Shown: positions 7,877 through 17,806, numbered from the stretch's first letter. The stretch: 64,000 nt of DNA from an uncultured Massilia sp. (GCA_946481275.1 CAMLMV010000022.1:1-64000); one strand, 5' to 3'. Notes: a model not told the origin generated them from the letters alone. Translations and numbers: made by a program.

Positions 7877-10800
7877 TCAGCGCAGCATCGACTCCCACAC
7901 CTTCTGCAGGCGCTTGGACGACACCGGCATCGGCGTGCGCAGCTCCTGCGCGAACAGCGACACGCGCAGTTCTTCCAGCATCCAGCGGAACTCGATCATG
8001 CGCGGGTCGAGGTTCTTCAGCGGCTGGTTCTTCACCGTGCGCTGGAACTGCGTGGCCGCCGTCTGCCACTCCGCCATCAGCTGCGCGTCGCGCGCCGGAT
8101 TGCCGCGCAGTTTTTCCAGGCGCACGTTCATCGCTTTCAGATAACGCGGGAAGTGCGCCAGCTGGCTGTACTCCGTCTCGGCGATGAAGCGCTTGTGGAC
8201 GAGGCCCTGCAACTGCGCCTGCATGTCGCTCGCGACGGCCGGCGGCAGGCCTTGCAGGCGCTTGGGCAGGCCGTGGAACTCCGCGAGGATCTGGCCGGCG
8301 AGGCGCGCCGTCTCGTTGATCAGCAAGCCGATGCGGCCCTTGCCCTCGTCCTTGCGCTTGTTGAACGACGCGGCATCAATCGGCAGCGGGTCCTGCAGGC
8401 AGGCGATCTCGATGGCCTTGTTGACGATCTGCTCGCGCAGTTCTTCCGGCGTACCCACCGACATGAACTGCATGCCCATCTGCTGCAGGCCCGGCACGTT
8501 CTTTTCCGCGAATTTCAACTGGTCCTTGAACTGCAGCGCGAACAGGCGGCGCAGGCCGACGCGGTGCGTGCGCGCCGCCACGTTCGGGTCGTCGAACACT
8601 TCCAGGTCGCAGTGCGTGCCCTTGTCGACGAGCGCGGGGAAGCCGATCAGCGTGATCTTCCCTTGCGTGATCTCCAGCAGTTCGGGCAGCTCGCCGAACG
8701 TCCAGCCGGTGATGTTCGTATGGGCGGTCGGCGCGGCCGGTGCGGCCGGTGCGGGCTTGCCCTTGGCAGGCGCCGGTGCGGCCTGCGCAGCCAACGGCTT
8801 CGCAGCCGGCTGGCCTGCGGCCGGCGTCGTCTCCGCCATCCGCTGGAAGCTCTGGCGCGCCTGGCCGCCCAACTCCGCCTGCAACGTGGCGAGATTGCGG
8901 CCCATGTCGAGCTGGCGGCCGTGCTCATCGACCACCTTGAAGTTCATGAAGAGGTGGGCCGGCAGGGTCTCCAGCTTGAAGTCCGTCGTCATCACGCGCA
9001 CGCCCGTCTGCGCGTGGATGTCCGCGATGAGCGCGTCGATCAGGTCGCCGCGGCCGAAGCGCACGGGATCTTCGTTACGCTCGAAGAAGCGCGCGGCATA
9101 CTCCGGCAGCGGCACGCAGTGGCGGCGCAGCTTTTGCGGCAGGGACTTCAGCAGCAGCTGCACTTTTTCCTTCAGCATGCCCGGCACGAGCCAGTCCGCG
9201 CGCTCGCGCGGGATCTGGTTCAGCGCGAACAGCGGCACGGTCAGGGTCACGCCGTCGCGCGGGCTACCCGGCTCGAAATGGTACGACAGGCCCATCTCGA
9301 TGCCGGTGACGTTCATCGTCTTCGGGAACAGCTCCGTCGTGACGCCCGCCGCTTCGTGGCGCATCAGTTCTTCGCGGTTCAGGTACAGCAGTTTCGGATT
9401 GTCGCGCGACGCGTCCTTGTACCACTTCTCGAAGCCCGCGCCGTTCACGACGTCCGACGGGATCTCGTTGTCGTAGAACGCATGGATCAGCTGGTCGTCC
9501 ACGAGCACGTCCAGGCGGCGCGACTTGTGTTCCAGGTTCTCGATTTCCTTGATCAGCTTGTGGTTGTGGGCGAAGAACGGAGAACGGGTCTCGTAATCGC
9601 CCGCCACGAGCGCGTCGCGGATGAAGATCTCGCGCGCATCAAGCGGGTTGTGCTGCGCGTAGTTGATGCGGCGCTGGCTGTAGACGACGATGCCGTACAG
9701 CGTGGCGCGCTCGCTCGCGGTGACTTGCGCCGTGCGCTTTTCCCAGCGCGGCTCGCCCCACGATTTCTTCAGCAGGTGGCCGCCGATCTTCTCCACCCAC
9801 TCCGGCTGGATCTGGGCGATGCAGCGCGCGTACAGGCGCGTCGTCTCGACCAGTTCCGCCGCCATGATCCATTTACCCGCCTTCTTGCCGAGCGTGGAAC
9901 CGGGCCAGATGTGGAACTTGATGCCCCGCGCGCCGAGATAGGCGCCCGAATCGTCTTCCATCTTGTAGCCGATGTTGCCGAGCAAACCGGTCAGCAGTGC
10001 CATGTGCAGCTGCTCGTAGGTCGCCGGCGCGTCGTTCAGGCGCCAGCCCTGCTCCCTCACGATCGTGAGCAGTTGCGAATGCACGTCGCGCCACTCGCGC
10101 AGGCGCACCTGCGACAGGAAATTCTCGCGGCAGTTGTCCTGCAGCTGGCGGTTCGTCTTCTTGTGCTCGATCGCCTGCTCGAACCAGCGCCATATCTTCA
10201 GGAAGCTGAGGAATTCGCTCTTCTCGTCCGCGAACTTCTTGTGCTTCTCGTCGGCCTGCTGCTGGTATTCCATCGGCCGGTCGCGCGGGTCCTGCACCGA
10301 CAGCGCGGACGCGATGATCAGCATCTCGGTCAGGCACACGTTGTCGACGGCGGCCAGGATCATGCGGCCCACGCGCGGGTCGAGCGGCAGCTTGGCCAGC
10401 TTGCGGCCCATCGCCGTGAGTTCGTTGGCGTCGTCGACGGCGCCCAGTTCCTGCAACAGCTGGTAACCGTCGGCGATGGCGCGTCCCTGCGGCGGTTCGA
10501 CGAACGGGAACGTCTCCACGTCCGTCAGGTGCAGGGACTTCATGCGCAGGATGACGGCCGCCAGCGACGAGCGCAGGATTTCCGGGTCCGTGAATTTCGG
10601 CCGCTGCAGGAAATCGTCTTCCTCGTACAGACGGATGCAGACGCCGTCCGCGACGCGGCCGCAGCGGCCCGCGCGCTGGTTGGCGGCGGCCTGCGAGATC
10701 GCCTCGATCTGCAGCTGCTCGACCTTGTTGCGGTAGCTGTAGCGTTTTACGCGCGCCAGACCGGCATCGACGACGTAGCGGATGCCGGGCACCGTCAGCG

Positions 10801-11983
10801 ACGTCTCGGCCACGTTCGTCGCGAGGACGATGCGGCGCGCGTTCGTCGTGCGGAACACGCGGTCCTGTTCTTCGACGGACAGGCGCGCGAACAGCGGCAG
10901 GATTTCCACGTGCGGCGGATGGTGTTTTCGCAGCGCTTCGGCGCAGTCGCGGATCTCGCGCTCGCCGGGCAGGAATACGAGCACGTCGCCCTGGCCCAGG
11001 CGGCACAATTCGTCGACGCCGTCGACGACGGCATCCATCAGGTCGCGCTTGTCGCGCGCGGCCTGCGCTTTCGACATCGACTTGCCGTCGGCGGCGGGTG
11101 CGAATTCCTGGTCGCGTTCGACGGGGCGGTAGCGCACCTCGACCTTGTACAGGCGGCCCGACACTTCGATGACGGGCGCGGGCTTGTCAAGCGTGCCGAA
11201 ATGGCGCGCGAAGCGGTCGGCGTCGATCGTCGCGGACGTGATGATCACCTTCAGGTCCGGCCGGCGCGGCAGGATCTCTTTCAGGTAGCCGAGCAGGAAG
11301 TCGATGTTCAGGCTGCGCTCGTGCGCCTCGTCGATGATGATCGTGTCGTAGGCCTTGAGCAGCGGGTCGGTCTGCGTTTCGGCCAGCAGGATACCGTCCG
11401 TCATCAGCTTGACCCAGGCGCCCGGCGACAGCGTGTCGTTGAAGCGAACCTTGTAGCCCACGTGCTCGCCCAGCGGCGAACCCAGTTCGTACGCAATGCG
11501 TTTCGCGGTCGACGACGCGGCGATGCGGCGCGGCTGCGTGTGGCCGATCATGCCCTTTTCGCCGCGGCCCAGTTCCAGGCAGATCTTCGGCAGCTGCGTC
11601 GTCTTGCCCGAGCCGGTTTCGCCGGACACGATCACCACCTGGTTCTCCATCAGCGCCTTCGCGATTTCGGCGCGGCGGCCGGAGACGGGGAGGTCTTCGG
11701 GGAAGGTGATCGGGGGGAGCGGATTGCGCACCGACTCTTTGCGCGCGGGGCGCTCCTCGCGCGGACGCTGGCCGCCTTCGCGCGGCTTGGCCGGGCGCTC
11801 CTGGGCAGGAGCCTCTGCACGCGGCGCGCGCACCTGCGCCTGCGCGAGCGCGTTCGCGAGCGCGCCCTCGCGCGCAGGCGGGCGCGGGCCGCGACGGGCG
11901 TCGCCGCGCGGCGGTTGCGAAGAACGGTCGGGGGAGGCGGCGCGCGCCGGCTTCGGCGCAGGCTTGTTACTCTGTTCAGACAT
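7877..11983 (-). CDS. hrpA: ATP-dependent RNA helicase HrpA
   Basis: A 1368-residue DEAH-box helicase acting on RNA; E. coli HrpA is implicated in mRNA processing and rescue of stalled ribosomes. Walker A GETGSGKTT lies at residues 121-129 and DEAH at 218-221, followed by the SAT motif, helicase C domain (QRAGRCGR), HA2, OB-fold and the long DUF3418 C-terminal region. The first 90 residues are a Pro/Arg/Ala-rich low-complexity tail that may bind RNA, and a Pro/Ala-rich linker sits near residues 1050-1090. It diverges from argA with 54 bases between their preferred starts. Confidence 0.95.
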   Translation of the reverse strand: MSEQSNKPAPKPARAASPDRSSQPPRGDARRGPRPPAREGALANALAQAQVRAPRAEAPAQERPAKPREGGQRPREERPARKESVRNPLPPITFPEDLPVSGRRAEIAKALMENQVVIVSGETGSGKTTQLPKICLELGRGEKGMIGHTQPRRIAASSTAKRIAYELGSPLGEHVGYKVRFNDTLSPGAWVKLMTDGILLAETQTDPLLKAYDTIIIDEAHERSLNIDFLLGYLKEILPRRPDLKVIITSATIDADRFARHFGTLDKPAPVIEVSGRLYKVEVRYRPVERDQEFAPAADGKSMSKAQAARDKRDLMDAVVDGVDELCRLGQGDVLVFLPGEREIRDCAEALRKHHPPHVEILPLFARLSVEEQDRVFRTTNARRIVLATNVAETSLTVPGIRYVVDAGLARVKRYSYRNKVEQLQIEAISQAAANQRAGRCGRVADGVCIRLYEEDDFLQRPKFTDPEILRSSLAAVILRMKSLHLTDVETFPFVEPPQGRAIADGYQLLQELGAVDDANELTAMGRKLAKLPLDPRVGRMILAAVDNVCLTEMLIIASALSVQDPRDRPMEYQQQADEKHKKFADEKSEFLSFLKIWRWFEQAIEHKKTNRQLQDNCRENFLSQVRLREWRDVHSQLLTIVREQGWRLNDAPATYEQLHMALLTGLLGNIGYKMEDDSGAYLGARGIKFHIWPGSTLGKKAGKWIMAAELVETTRLYARCIAQIQPEWVEKIGGHLLKKSWGEPRWEKRTAQVTASERATLYGIVVYSQRRINYAQHNPLDAREIFIRDALVAGDYETRSPFFAHNHKLIKEIENLEHKSRRLDVLVDDQLIHAFYDNEIPSDVVNGAGFEKWYKDASRDNPKLLYLNREELMRHEAAGVTTELFPKTMNVTGIEMGLSYHFEPGSPRDGVTLTVPLFALNQIPRERADWLVPGMLKEKVQLLLKSLPQKLRRHCVPLPEYAARFFERNEDPVRFGRGDLIDALIADIHAQTGVRVMTTDFKLETLPAHLFMNFKVVDEHGRQLDMGRNLATLQAELGGQARQSFQRMAETTPAAGQPAAKPLAAQAAPAPAKGKPAPAAPAAPTAHTNITGWTFGELPELLEITQGKITLIGFPALVDKGTHCDLEVFDDPNVAARTHRVGLRRLFALQFKDQLKFAEKNVPGLQQMGMQFMSVGTPEELREQIVNKAIEIACLQDPLPIDAASFNKRKDEGKGRIGLLINETARLAGQILAEFHGLPKRLQGLPPAVASDMQAQLQGLVHKRFIAETEYSQLAHFPRYLKAMNVRLEKLRGNPARDAQLMAEWQTAATQFQRTVKNQPLKNLDPRMIEFRWMLEELRVSLFAQELRTPMPVSSKRLQKVWESMLR

Positions 11984-12022
11984 TGATTTTTACGAGGATT
12001 TGGTGCGCAAGTCGCGCAGCGA

Positions 12023-12030
12023 ATTATAAT
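12023..12030. promoter_or_regulatory. shared -10-like element between hrpA and argA
   Basis: ATTATAAT is self-complementary, so a TATAAT hexamer can be read on both strands: 12025-12030 toward argA and 12023-12028 toward hrpA. A weak -35 candidate, TTGGTG (12000-12005), sits 19 bases upstream in the argA direction. If used, argA transcription would start close to 12037, at the preferred argA ATG. Confidence 0.4.
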
Positions 12031-12037
12031 GCGGCAA

Positions 12038-13351
12038 ATGGAAAACCCTACCCAATTCGTCCAGTGGCTGCGCTCCGTCGCGCCGTACATTCACGCATTC
12101 GGCGGCAAGACCTTCGTCGTCGCTTTCCCCGGTGAACTGGTGTCGGCCGGCGCCCTGCCCGTGCTGGCGCAGGACCTGTCGCTGCTGGTCGGACTCGGCA
12201 TCCGCGTCGTGCTGGTGCACGGCTCGCGGCCGCAGGTGGCCGAACAGCTCGCGCTGCGTAACGTCGCGGGCCGCTTCCACAACGGCGTGCGCGTCACCGA
12301 CAGCGCCGCGATGGAATGCGCCAAGGAAGCCGCCGGCGAACTGCGCCTGGACATCGAGGCCGCGTTCAGCCAGGGCTTGCCCAACACGCCGATGTCGAAT
12401 GCGCACATCAGCATCGTCTCCGGCAACTTCGTCACCGCGCGCCCGCTGGGCGTGATCGACGGCGTCGACCACGAACTGACCGGTGTCACGCGCAAGGTCG
12501 CCGCCGCCAAGATCCAGCCCATCCTGGAGACCGAGGACAACATCGTCCTGCTGTCGCCGCTGGGCTTCTCGCCGACCGGCGAGGTGTTCAACCTGACGAT
12601 GGAAGACGTGGCGGTGTCCGCCGCGATCGCCCTGCACGCCGAAAAGCTCATCTTCATCACGGAAACGCCGCTGATGAAGGACGCCGGCGGCGGGGACATC
12701 CGCGAACTGTCGTCGCACCAGGCCGAAGCCGTGCTGCAGGCGGGCTTCCTGCCGAATGACGCGTCGTTCTACCTGCAGCACGCGATCAAGGCCTGCAACA
12801 GCGGTGTCGACCGCGCCCACATCATCCCGTACTCGACGGACGGCTCGGCGCTGCTGGAACTGTTCACACACGACGGCGTGGGCACCATGATCACGCACGA
12901 CAACCTGGAGAGCCTCCGCCAGGCCTCAATTGAGGACGTCGGTGGAATTATCAAGCTCATCGAACCGCTGGAAGCGGACGGCACGCTGGTGAAGCGTCCG
13001 CGCGAGCTGATCGAACGCGAAATCGAACAGTTCTCCGTGATCGAGCACGACGGCGTCATCTTCGGCTGCGCCGCGCTGTACCCGTTCCCGGAATCGAAGA
13101 TGGCGGAGATGGCCTGCCTGACGGTGAGCCCGGATGCGCAGACGCAGGGCGACGGCGAGCGCATTTTAAAACACATGGAAAACCGCGCCCGCGCGGCGGG
13201 CATGAGCAAGCTGTTCGTGCTGACCACGCGGACGTCGCACTGGTTCAAGAAGCGCGGCTTCGTGCCGGCCACCGTGGATGACCTGCCCAAGGATCGGGCG
13301 CATATGTACAACTGGCAACGCAGGTCGCAGATCCTGATCAAGCAGCTCTGA
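12038..13351 (+). CDS. argA: N-acetylglutamate synthase ArgA (AAK-GNAT)
   Basis: A 437-residue enzyme that acetylates glutamate with acetyl-CoA, the first step of arginine biosynthesis and normally feedback-inhibited by arginine. The N-terminal amino-acid-kinase-like domain spans about residues 20-275 ([11 protein letters not shown] and the [15 protein letters not shown] block) and the C-terminal GNAT acetyltransferase about 290-430. The length fits classical ArgA. An in-frame ATG three codons upstream (12029) is possible, but family members begin MENPTQF-like and the upstream ATG overlaps a TATAAT box. Confidence 0.93.
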   Translation: MENPTQFVQWLRSVAPYIHAFGGKTFVVAFPGELVSAGALPVLAQDLSLLVGLGIRVVLVHGSRPQVAEQLALRNVAGRFHNGVRVTDSAAMECAKEAAGELRLDIEAAFSQGLPNTPMSNAHISIVSGNFVTARPLGVIDGVDHELTGVTRKVAAAKIQPILETEDNIVLLSPLGFSPTGEVFNLTMEDVAVSAAIALHAEKLIFITETPLMKDAGGGDIRELSSHQAEAVLQAGFLPNDASFYLQHAIKACNSGVDRAHIIPYSTDGSALLELFTHDGVGTMITHDNLESLRQASIEDVGGIIKLIEPLEADGTLVKRPRELIEREIEQFSVIEHDGVIFGCAALYPFPESKMAEMACLTVSPDAQTQGDGERILKHMENRARAAGMSKLFVLTTRTSHWFKKRGFVPATVDDLPKDRAHMYNWQRRSQILIKQL

Positions 13352-13409
13352 CGGCCGCGACGCGCCGCTTTATAATCACGTTTTCCGATACCGAACCAGG
13401 AGCAAGAAC

Positions 13410-13682
13410 ATGGCCCGCACGGTCCACTGCATCAAACTGAACAAGGAAGCCGAAGGCCTGGCCTTCCCGCCGTACCCGGGCGAGCTGGGCAAGCGCATCT
13501 ATGAAAACGTGTCGAAGGAAGCCTGGGATGGCTGGCTGAAACACCAGACGATGCTGATCAACGAAAACCGCCTGAACATGGCCGACGCGCGCGCCCGCAA
13601 ATACCTGGCCACGCAAATGGAACGCCATTTCTTCGGCGAAGGCGCCGACGAGGCTGCCGGCTACGTACCGCCGACCGCCTGA
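13410..13682 (+). CDS. YggX family Fe(II)-trafficking/oxidative damage protection protein
   Basis: A 90-residue cytosolic protein matching YggX end to end: [10 protein letters not shown] with the single conserved Cys near the N-terminus, then FPPYPGELG and the [14 protein letters not shown] block. YggX is associated with protecting Fe-S clusters from oxidation and with intracellular iron handling. A good ribosome site (AGGAGC) precedes the ATG. A strong terminator follows directly. Confidence 0.93.
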   Translation: MARTVHCIKLNKEAEGLAFPPYPGELGKRIYENVSKEAWDGWLKHQTMLINENRLNMADARARKYLATQMERHFFGEGADEAAGYVPPTA

Positions 13683-13690
13683 TCGATCAA

Positions 13691-13714
13691 AGGGCAGCGT
13701 GGCTGCCCTTTTTT
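13691..13714 (+). terminator. rho-independent terminator after yggX
   Basis: Stem AGGGCAGC (13691-13698), loop GTG, stem GCTGCCCT (13702-13709), then a run of T to 13714. It ends the argA/yggX side and overlaps the stop codon of the convergent lipoprotein gene. Confidence 0.9.
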
Positions 13715-14027
13715 ACATCTGCCGGCACTGGCGAAGTTCGCACCGCGCCATGAAAACCTTGCCACTGTCGCACCGCATGCGATAAACCTCGACAGGCCCC
13801 GGCTCCGTGATGAGCCCGGCGCCCTGCCCGCCCGTACACCCTTGCTGCTTCGCCATCTTCTCGACGGTCGCCGACGACACGCCCGTACGGAACGGAATCG
13901 TCTCGACGGCAGGCGCCGCGTCGGCAACGGGGGCCGCGGCCGGAGTCGGCGGCGGCGTCTGCTTGTGGAACATGGCGCAGCCGCCCAGCATCGCGACGGC
14001 CGCGCACACGAGCGCCAGGCGTTTCAT
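13713..14027 (-). CDS. small lipoprotein, unknown
   Basis: A 104-residue protein starting MKRLALVCAAVAMLGGCAMF, a type II signal peptide with lipobox LGGC (Cys 17). A Pro/Ala-rich linker follows, then a compact domain containing four Cys (QQGCTGG, RMRCDSG, RCELRQC), likely disulfide-bonded in the periplasm. It lies 3 bases after rpiA and is probably co-transcribed with it. No family is recognised. Confidence 0.7.
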   Translation of the reverse strand: MKRLALVCAAVAMLGGCAMFHKQTPPPTPAAAPVADAAPAVETIPFRTGVSSATVEKMAKQQGCTGGQGAGLITEPGPVEVYRMRCDSGKVFMARCELRQCRQM

Positions 14028-14029
14028 GA

Positions 14030-14707
14030 TCAGAACGTCAGCTTCTTGACGCCGTCGCCCGTGCCCAGCAGGCAGACGTCGGCGCCGCGGCGGGCGAACA
14101 GGCCGACGGCGATCACGCCGACGATCTGGTTGATTTCCGATTCCAGCGCCACCGCATCCGTGATCGCTAGGGCCGCCACGTCCAGGATGTAGCCGCCGTT
14201 GTCGGTGACGAAGGCGTCCGTGCTGCCCGGCTTCGTGCGCAGGCGCGGCTGGCCACCCAGCGCGGTCAGCTTGCGGCTGACCGCGTTCGCAGCCATCGGC
14301 ACCACTTCGACCGGCAGGGGGAAACGCCCAAGCGTCTCGACCAGCTTGGAGCCGTCGGCGATGCACACGAACTTGCCCGAGACCGAGGCAACGATCTTTT
14401 CGCGCGTCAGCGCCGCGCCGCCGCCCTTGATCATGGCGCCGGTGGCGTTGATCTCGTCGGCGCCGTCGACGTAGACGGAGATCGATTCGACGTCGTTCAG
14501 GTCGAACACCTCGATGCCGTGGCCGCGCAGGCGCGTCGCCGTCGCTTCCGAAGACGCCACGGCGCCCTTGATGCGCGACTTGATCTTGCCGAGTTCGTCG
14601 ATGAAGAAGTTGGCGGTGGAGCCGGTGCCGACGCCGATGATTTCGCCGTCGACCACGTATTCGATGGCGGCGCGCGCCACTGCCTGCTTGAGTTCGTCCT
14701 GAGTCAT
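14030..14707 (-). CDS. rpiA: ribose-5-phosphate isomerase A
   Basis: A 225-residue cytosolic enzyme interconverting ribose 5-phosphate and ribulose 5-phosphate in the pentose phosphate pathway. Conserved blocks are visible: [11 protein letters not shown] (phosphate binding, about residues 25-35), DGADEI near 82 and [12 protein letters not shown] near 95. E. coli RpiA is 219 residues and starts MTQDELKK; the start here is placed at the matching MTQDELKQ. In-frame ATGs at 14740 and 14773 would add non-conserved residues. The lipoprotein gene follows 2 bases later. Confidence 0.93.
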   Translation of the reverse strand: MTQDELKQAVARAAIEYVVDGEIIGVGTGSTANFFIDELGKIKSRIKGAVASSEATATRLRGHGIEVFDLNDVESISVYVDGADEINATGAMIKGGGAALTREKIVASVSGKFVCIADGSKLVETLGRFPLPVEVVPMAANAVSRKLTALGGQPRLRTKPGSTDAFVTDNGGYILDVAALAITDAVALESEINQIVGVIAVGLFARRGADVCLLGTGDGVKKLTF

Positions 14708-14823
14708 GATGTTGGAAGGAGGTGAAGAAGAATCCGACATTTTAGCGGATTCGCATGTCGCACCGAAAATCATGCCGGTTCAGCATATAATCTTGCAACC
14801 AAAGAAACACCAGCCGACGACCT

Positions 14824-16347
14824 ATGCTCCGGACCCTGACCACCCTGCTGCTCGCCTTCGCCCTCGCGCACTCCGCGACGGCCGCCGACTTCACGCCGTC
14901 CGCCCCGCCCGGCCCCTACCGCGTCGGCCTCCACGTCCGCCAGCAGTACGACCGTGCGCGCGTCTACCAGCATCCGCGCAATCCCGTCACGGCGCAGGCG
15001 ACGAGCGGCGACCGTGCGCGTCCGCTGCAGACGCTGATCTGGTATCCGGCCATCGGCACGGGCGGCGCGCTGACCTACCGCGACTACGTGACGACCGTGG
15101 CGACGGAAGAGGAATTCAGCCGCATGCCGGACCAGGTGCGCCGCGCCACCGACGCGCTCGTCGACACGCGCACCCCGCAGGTCCAGCGCGACCTCGCCAG
15201 CCCCATGCGCGCGCTGCGCGACGCGCCCGAACGTCCGGGTAAATTTCCCGTCGTGATCTACGCGCCGAGCCACAGCGCCTATGCCATCGAGAACGCCGAC
15301 CTGTGCGAATACCTCGCGAGCCACGGCTACATCGTGATCGCGACGCCGTCGCTGGGCCCGCGCTCGCACGCGATGACGGCCGACCTGGAAGGCGCCGAGG
15401 CGCAGGCCGCGGATATCGGCTTCCTCGTCGGCTACGCGCAGACGCTGGCGCAGGCGGACGCGAACCGCATCGCCGTCGTCGGCCACAGCTGGGGCAGCCT
15501 CGCGAGCGTGCTGGCCGCGGCCCGCGACGACCGCATCCGCGCCCTCGTCACGCTGGAAGGCTCGCTGCGCGCCGCCTACGACTACATCAACGGCGGCCCG
15601 CGCGCCGCGAAGTACGTCACGCCGGAGCGCCTGGGCATCCCGCTGCTGTTCATGACGCGCCTGCAGGACGAAGGCGCCATCGGCTCCGCACTGCTGGCGC
15701 GCATGCGCTATGCCGACGTCTACCTCGCCACGCTGGACGCGGCGAGCCACATGGATTTCTCGTCGTGGTCGCTGCGCATGGCGCCTGACGCCGCCTTCGG
15801 CAAGCGCACGCGCGCGCAATCGGCCCAGGCCTATGGCGCGATGGCGCGCATGGTGGAACGCTTCCTCGACGCCCGCCTGCGCAACGACGCCCCCGCGCGC
15901 CGCCAGCTGGACGACGCCCTCGCCGCGAACCGTCCGCCGGCCGGCTTCGTCTCGTTCGCGCTGCGCGGTGCCGCGGGTGCGCCGCCGACGCTGGACACGT
16001 TCCTCGAGCAACTGGGCCAGCAAGGCTTCGAGCACATCGCCGCCATCTACGACCGCCTGCACGCGCAGAATCCCGACCTCGCCCTCGACCCGCTGCAAGC
16101 CCACGACTGGGGCATGAAGCTGCTGCGCGAACGGCGCCCGGCCGACGCCATGCAGGTGTTCCGGCTGGGCGTGAAGCTGTACCCGGAACGCTTCGACTTC
16201 CTCTACGACGGCCTCGGCCAGGCGTACGAGGCGGCCGGCGAGCGCGACGCCGCCATCGCGAATTACCGGCAGGCACTGGCGCTGGAGCCGGGACAGGCGC
16301 ACGCGCGCGAGCGGCTGGGGGCACTGGGCGCACCGGGCGCACAATAA
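14824..16347 (+). CDS. secreted alpha/beta hydrolase with C-terminal TPR region
   Basis: A 507-residue protein with a Sec signal peptide (cleavage near residue 21). The middle is an alpha/beta hydrolase resembling PAF-acetylhydrolase/dienelactone-hydrolase-like enzymes: VVIYAPSH (oxyanion region), nucleophile elbow GHSWG with Ser222, and a candidate catalytic His in the DAASHMDF segment. After about residue 430 the sequence changes to tetratricopeptide-like helices (AMQVFRLGVKLYPERFDFLY and IANYRQALALEP). This hydrolase-plus-TPR form is predicted to be periplasmic; the substrate is unknown. Confidence 0.8.
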   Translation: MLRTLTTLLLAFALAHSATAADFTPSAPPGPYRVGLHVRQQYDRARVYQHPRNPVTAQATSGDRARPLQTLIWYPAIGTGGALTYRDYVTTVATEEEFSRMPDQVRRATDALVDTRTPQVQRDLASPMRALRDAPERPGKFPVVIYAPSHSAYAIENADLCEYLASHGYIVIATPSLGPRSHAMTADLEGAEAQAADIGFLVGYAQTLAQADANRIAVVGHSWGSLASVLAAARDDRIRALVTLEGSLRAAYDYINGGPRAAKYVTPERLGIPLLFMTRLQDEGAIGSALLARMRYADVYLATLDAASHMDFSSWSLRMAPDAAFGKRTRAQSAQAYGAMARMVERFLDARLRNDAPARRQLDDALAANRPPAGFVSFALRGAAGAPPTLDTFLEQLGQQGFEHIAAIYDRLHAQNPDLALDPLQAHDWGMKLLRERRPADAMQVFRLGVKLYPERFDFLYDGLGQAYEAAGERDAAIANYRQALALEPGQAHARERLGALGAPGAQ

Positions 16348-16375
16348 TGGCTATTTGACGAGATCGGAGACCGAC

Positions 16376-16744
16376 ATGAAGCGCGTGACCGGCATCGGCG
16401 GCATCTTCTTCCAGGCGAACGACCCGGCCGCGCTGGGCGCCTGGTACAAGCGCCACCTGGGCATCGACGTGCAGCCGTGGGGCGCCGCCGCGTTCGACTG
16501 GACAGATCCTACGGGCACGACCGCCTGGTCCGTGTTCCCCGCCGACAGCGGCCAGTTCGCACCGGGCCGGGCTCCCTTCATGATCAACTACCGGGTCGAC
16601 AACCTCGCCGCCCTGCTGCAAGCCTTGCGCGACGAAGGCTGCAACGTGCTCGACAGGACGGACGACGGCGAATACGGCAAGTTCGGCTGGGTCATCGATC
16701 CCGAAGGCAACAAAGTCGAGCTGTGGGAACCGCCGGCCAAGTGA
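16376..16744 (+). CDS. VOC family protein
   Basis: A 122-residue single vicinal-oxygen-chelate domain (glyoxalase/bleomycin-resistance fold): MKRVTGIGGIFFQANDPAAL at the first strand-helix unit and GKFGWVIDPEGNKVELWEP at the last strand. Stand-alone VOC proteins are usually dimeric and metal-binding; reactions vary and none can be assigned here. The start ATG has GGAG upstream. It is convergent with the DUF3060-like gene with 2 bases between stops. Confidence 0.85.
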   Translation: MKRVTGIGGIFFQANDPAALGAWYKRHLGIDVQPWGAAAFDWTDPTGTTAWSVFPADSGQFAPGRAPFMINYRVDNLAALLQALRDEGCNVLDRTDDGEYGKFGWVIDPEGNKVELWEPPAK

Positions 16745-16746
16745 AC

Positions 16747-17115
16747 TTATTTCACTCGCTGGACCTTGTTGTCGATGCCGGACAGGTCTTGCTCGGGTTC
16801 TCCGGCCGACCTCCATTGCACCTTCTGCTGGGTGCCCCCGACAACGAGTTTTCCTTTAGGAGCGACCTCGACATTGACCGTATTGTTTGCGCCGCCGATT
16901 TCCGCGCTGGCGCAGGTCCCTGTCGTCGTCACGACATGATCCGAGCCTTCCACGACAAGGTGCCGGCCATTGCACGGGAAGTCCCGCTTGTGGCCATTTC
17001 CCGATACGAGAATTTGCTTTGCGTCGGCAACGACGGGGCCCACGCCTTCTGCTGCATAAGCCAATCCCGATACAGCGACCACACCCGCAAGCCCACAGTT
17101 CATCAATAATTTCAC
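16747..17115 (-). CDS. secreted DUF3060-like protein
   Basis: A 122-residue protein with an N-terminal signal peptide (MKLLMNCGLAGVVAVSGLAYA) and a mature domain of short repeating beta-strand units (LVVEGSDHVVTTTG, AEIGGANNTVNVEV, LVVGGTQQKVQW). This is the pattern of DUF3060, a small extracytoplasmic beta domain of unknown role. The GTG at 17115 is preferred because GGAG lies 6 bases before it; TTG at 17127 and an internal ATG are alternatives. Confidence 0.65.
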   Translation of the reverse strand: MKLLMNCGLAGVVAVSGLAYAAEGVGPVVADAKQILVSGNGHKRDFPCNGRHLVVEGSDHVVTTTGTCASAEIGGANNTVNVEVAPKGKLVVGGTQQKVQWRSAGEPEQDLSGIDNKVQRVK

Positions 17116-17211
17116 ACGTTTCTCCAATCGTTGAGTATGACGGTCGAAATCTAACGTAAATATATGTCTGTGGGCGCACAGATCATGAACCGAGAACTAC
17201 TGGAGCATTCC

Positions 17212-17751
17212 ATGCCGCTTTCCCCTTACCTCGACGCCGTTCCGCAACTTGCCGAGCGCGTCTATGTGCATGCCTCGGCGCAGGTCATCGGCAGCGTCCG
17301 CCTCGGCGCGGACAGCTCGATCTGGTGCAACGCCGTCCTGCGCGGCGACGTCAACGACATCGTCATCGGCCGCTGCACCAACATCCAGGACCTGACGATG
17401 GGCCACGTGTCCCACAAGACACCCGCCAAACCGGATGGCTCGCCGCTCGTCATCGGCGACTACGTCACCGTCGGCCACGGCGTCATCCTGCATGGCAGCC
17501 GGATCGGGAACGACTGCCTCATCGGCATGGGCACCATCGTGATGGACGACGTGGTCGTCGAAGACCGCGTCATGGTCGGCGCCGGCAGCCTCGTCCCGCC
17601 GAACAAGACGCTGGAAAGCGGCTTCCTGTACGTCGGCCGGCCCGTCGTCAGGGTGCGGACGCTTACCGAGGCCGAGATCGCGTACCTGCGCTACTCGGCC
17701 GAGCACTATGTGCGGGTCAAGGACAATTACCTGAAGGGCTCGACTGGGTAG
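17212..17751 (+). CDS. gamma-carbonic anhydrase family protein (YrdA-like)
   Basis: A 179-residue left-handed beta-helix protein built from hexapeptide repeats. Candidate zinc ligands are His65 or His68 (MGHVSHK), His89 (VTVGHG) and His94 (ILHGS), in the arrangement of the YrdA/CaiE/PaaY group. Members are structurally related to gamma-carbonic anhydrases, although many show no hydratase activity. The chosen ATG has GGAG upstream; the 16 extra residues from the upstream start do not look conserved. Confidence 0.9.
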   Translation: MPLSPYLDAVPQLAERVYVHASAQVIGSVRLGADSSIWCNAVLRGDVNDIVIGRCTNIQDLTMGHVSHKTPAKPDGSPLVIGDYVTVGHGVILHGSRIGNDCLIGMGTIVMDDVVVEDRVMVGAGSLVPPNKTLESGFLYVGRPVVRVRTLTEAEIAYLRYSAEHYVRVKDNYLKGSTG

Positions 17752-17806
17752 TTCCGACAGTCAACCGTGCGCCCGCCGCCTCGTCCGCCCTGTAGCGTTA
17801 TGTCCC

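Noticed and set aside
8153..11986. A long open frame (about 1277 codons) on the plus strand opposite hrpA
   Set aside because: It has no family similarity and mirrors the codon bias of hrpA.
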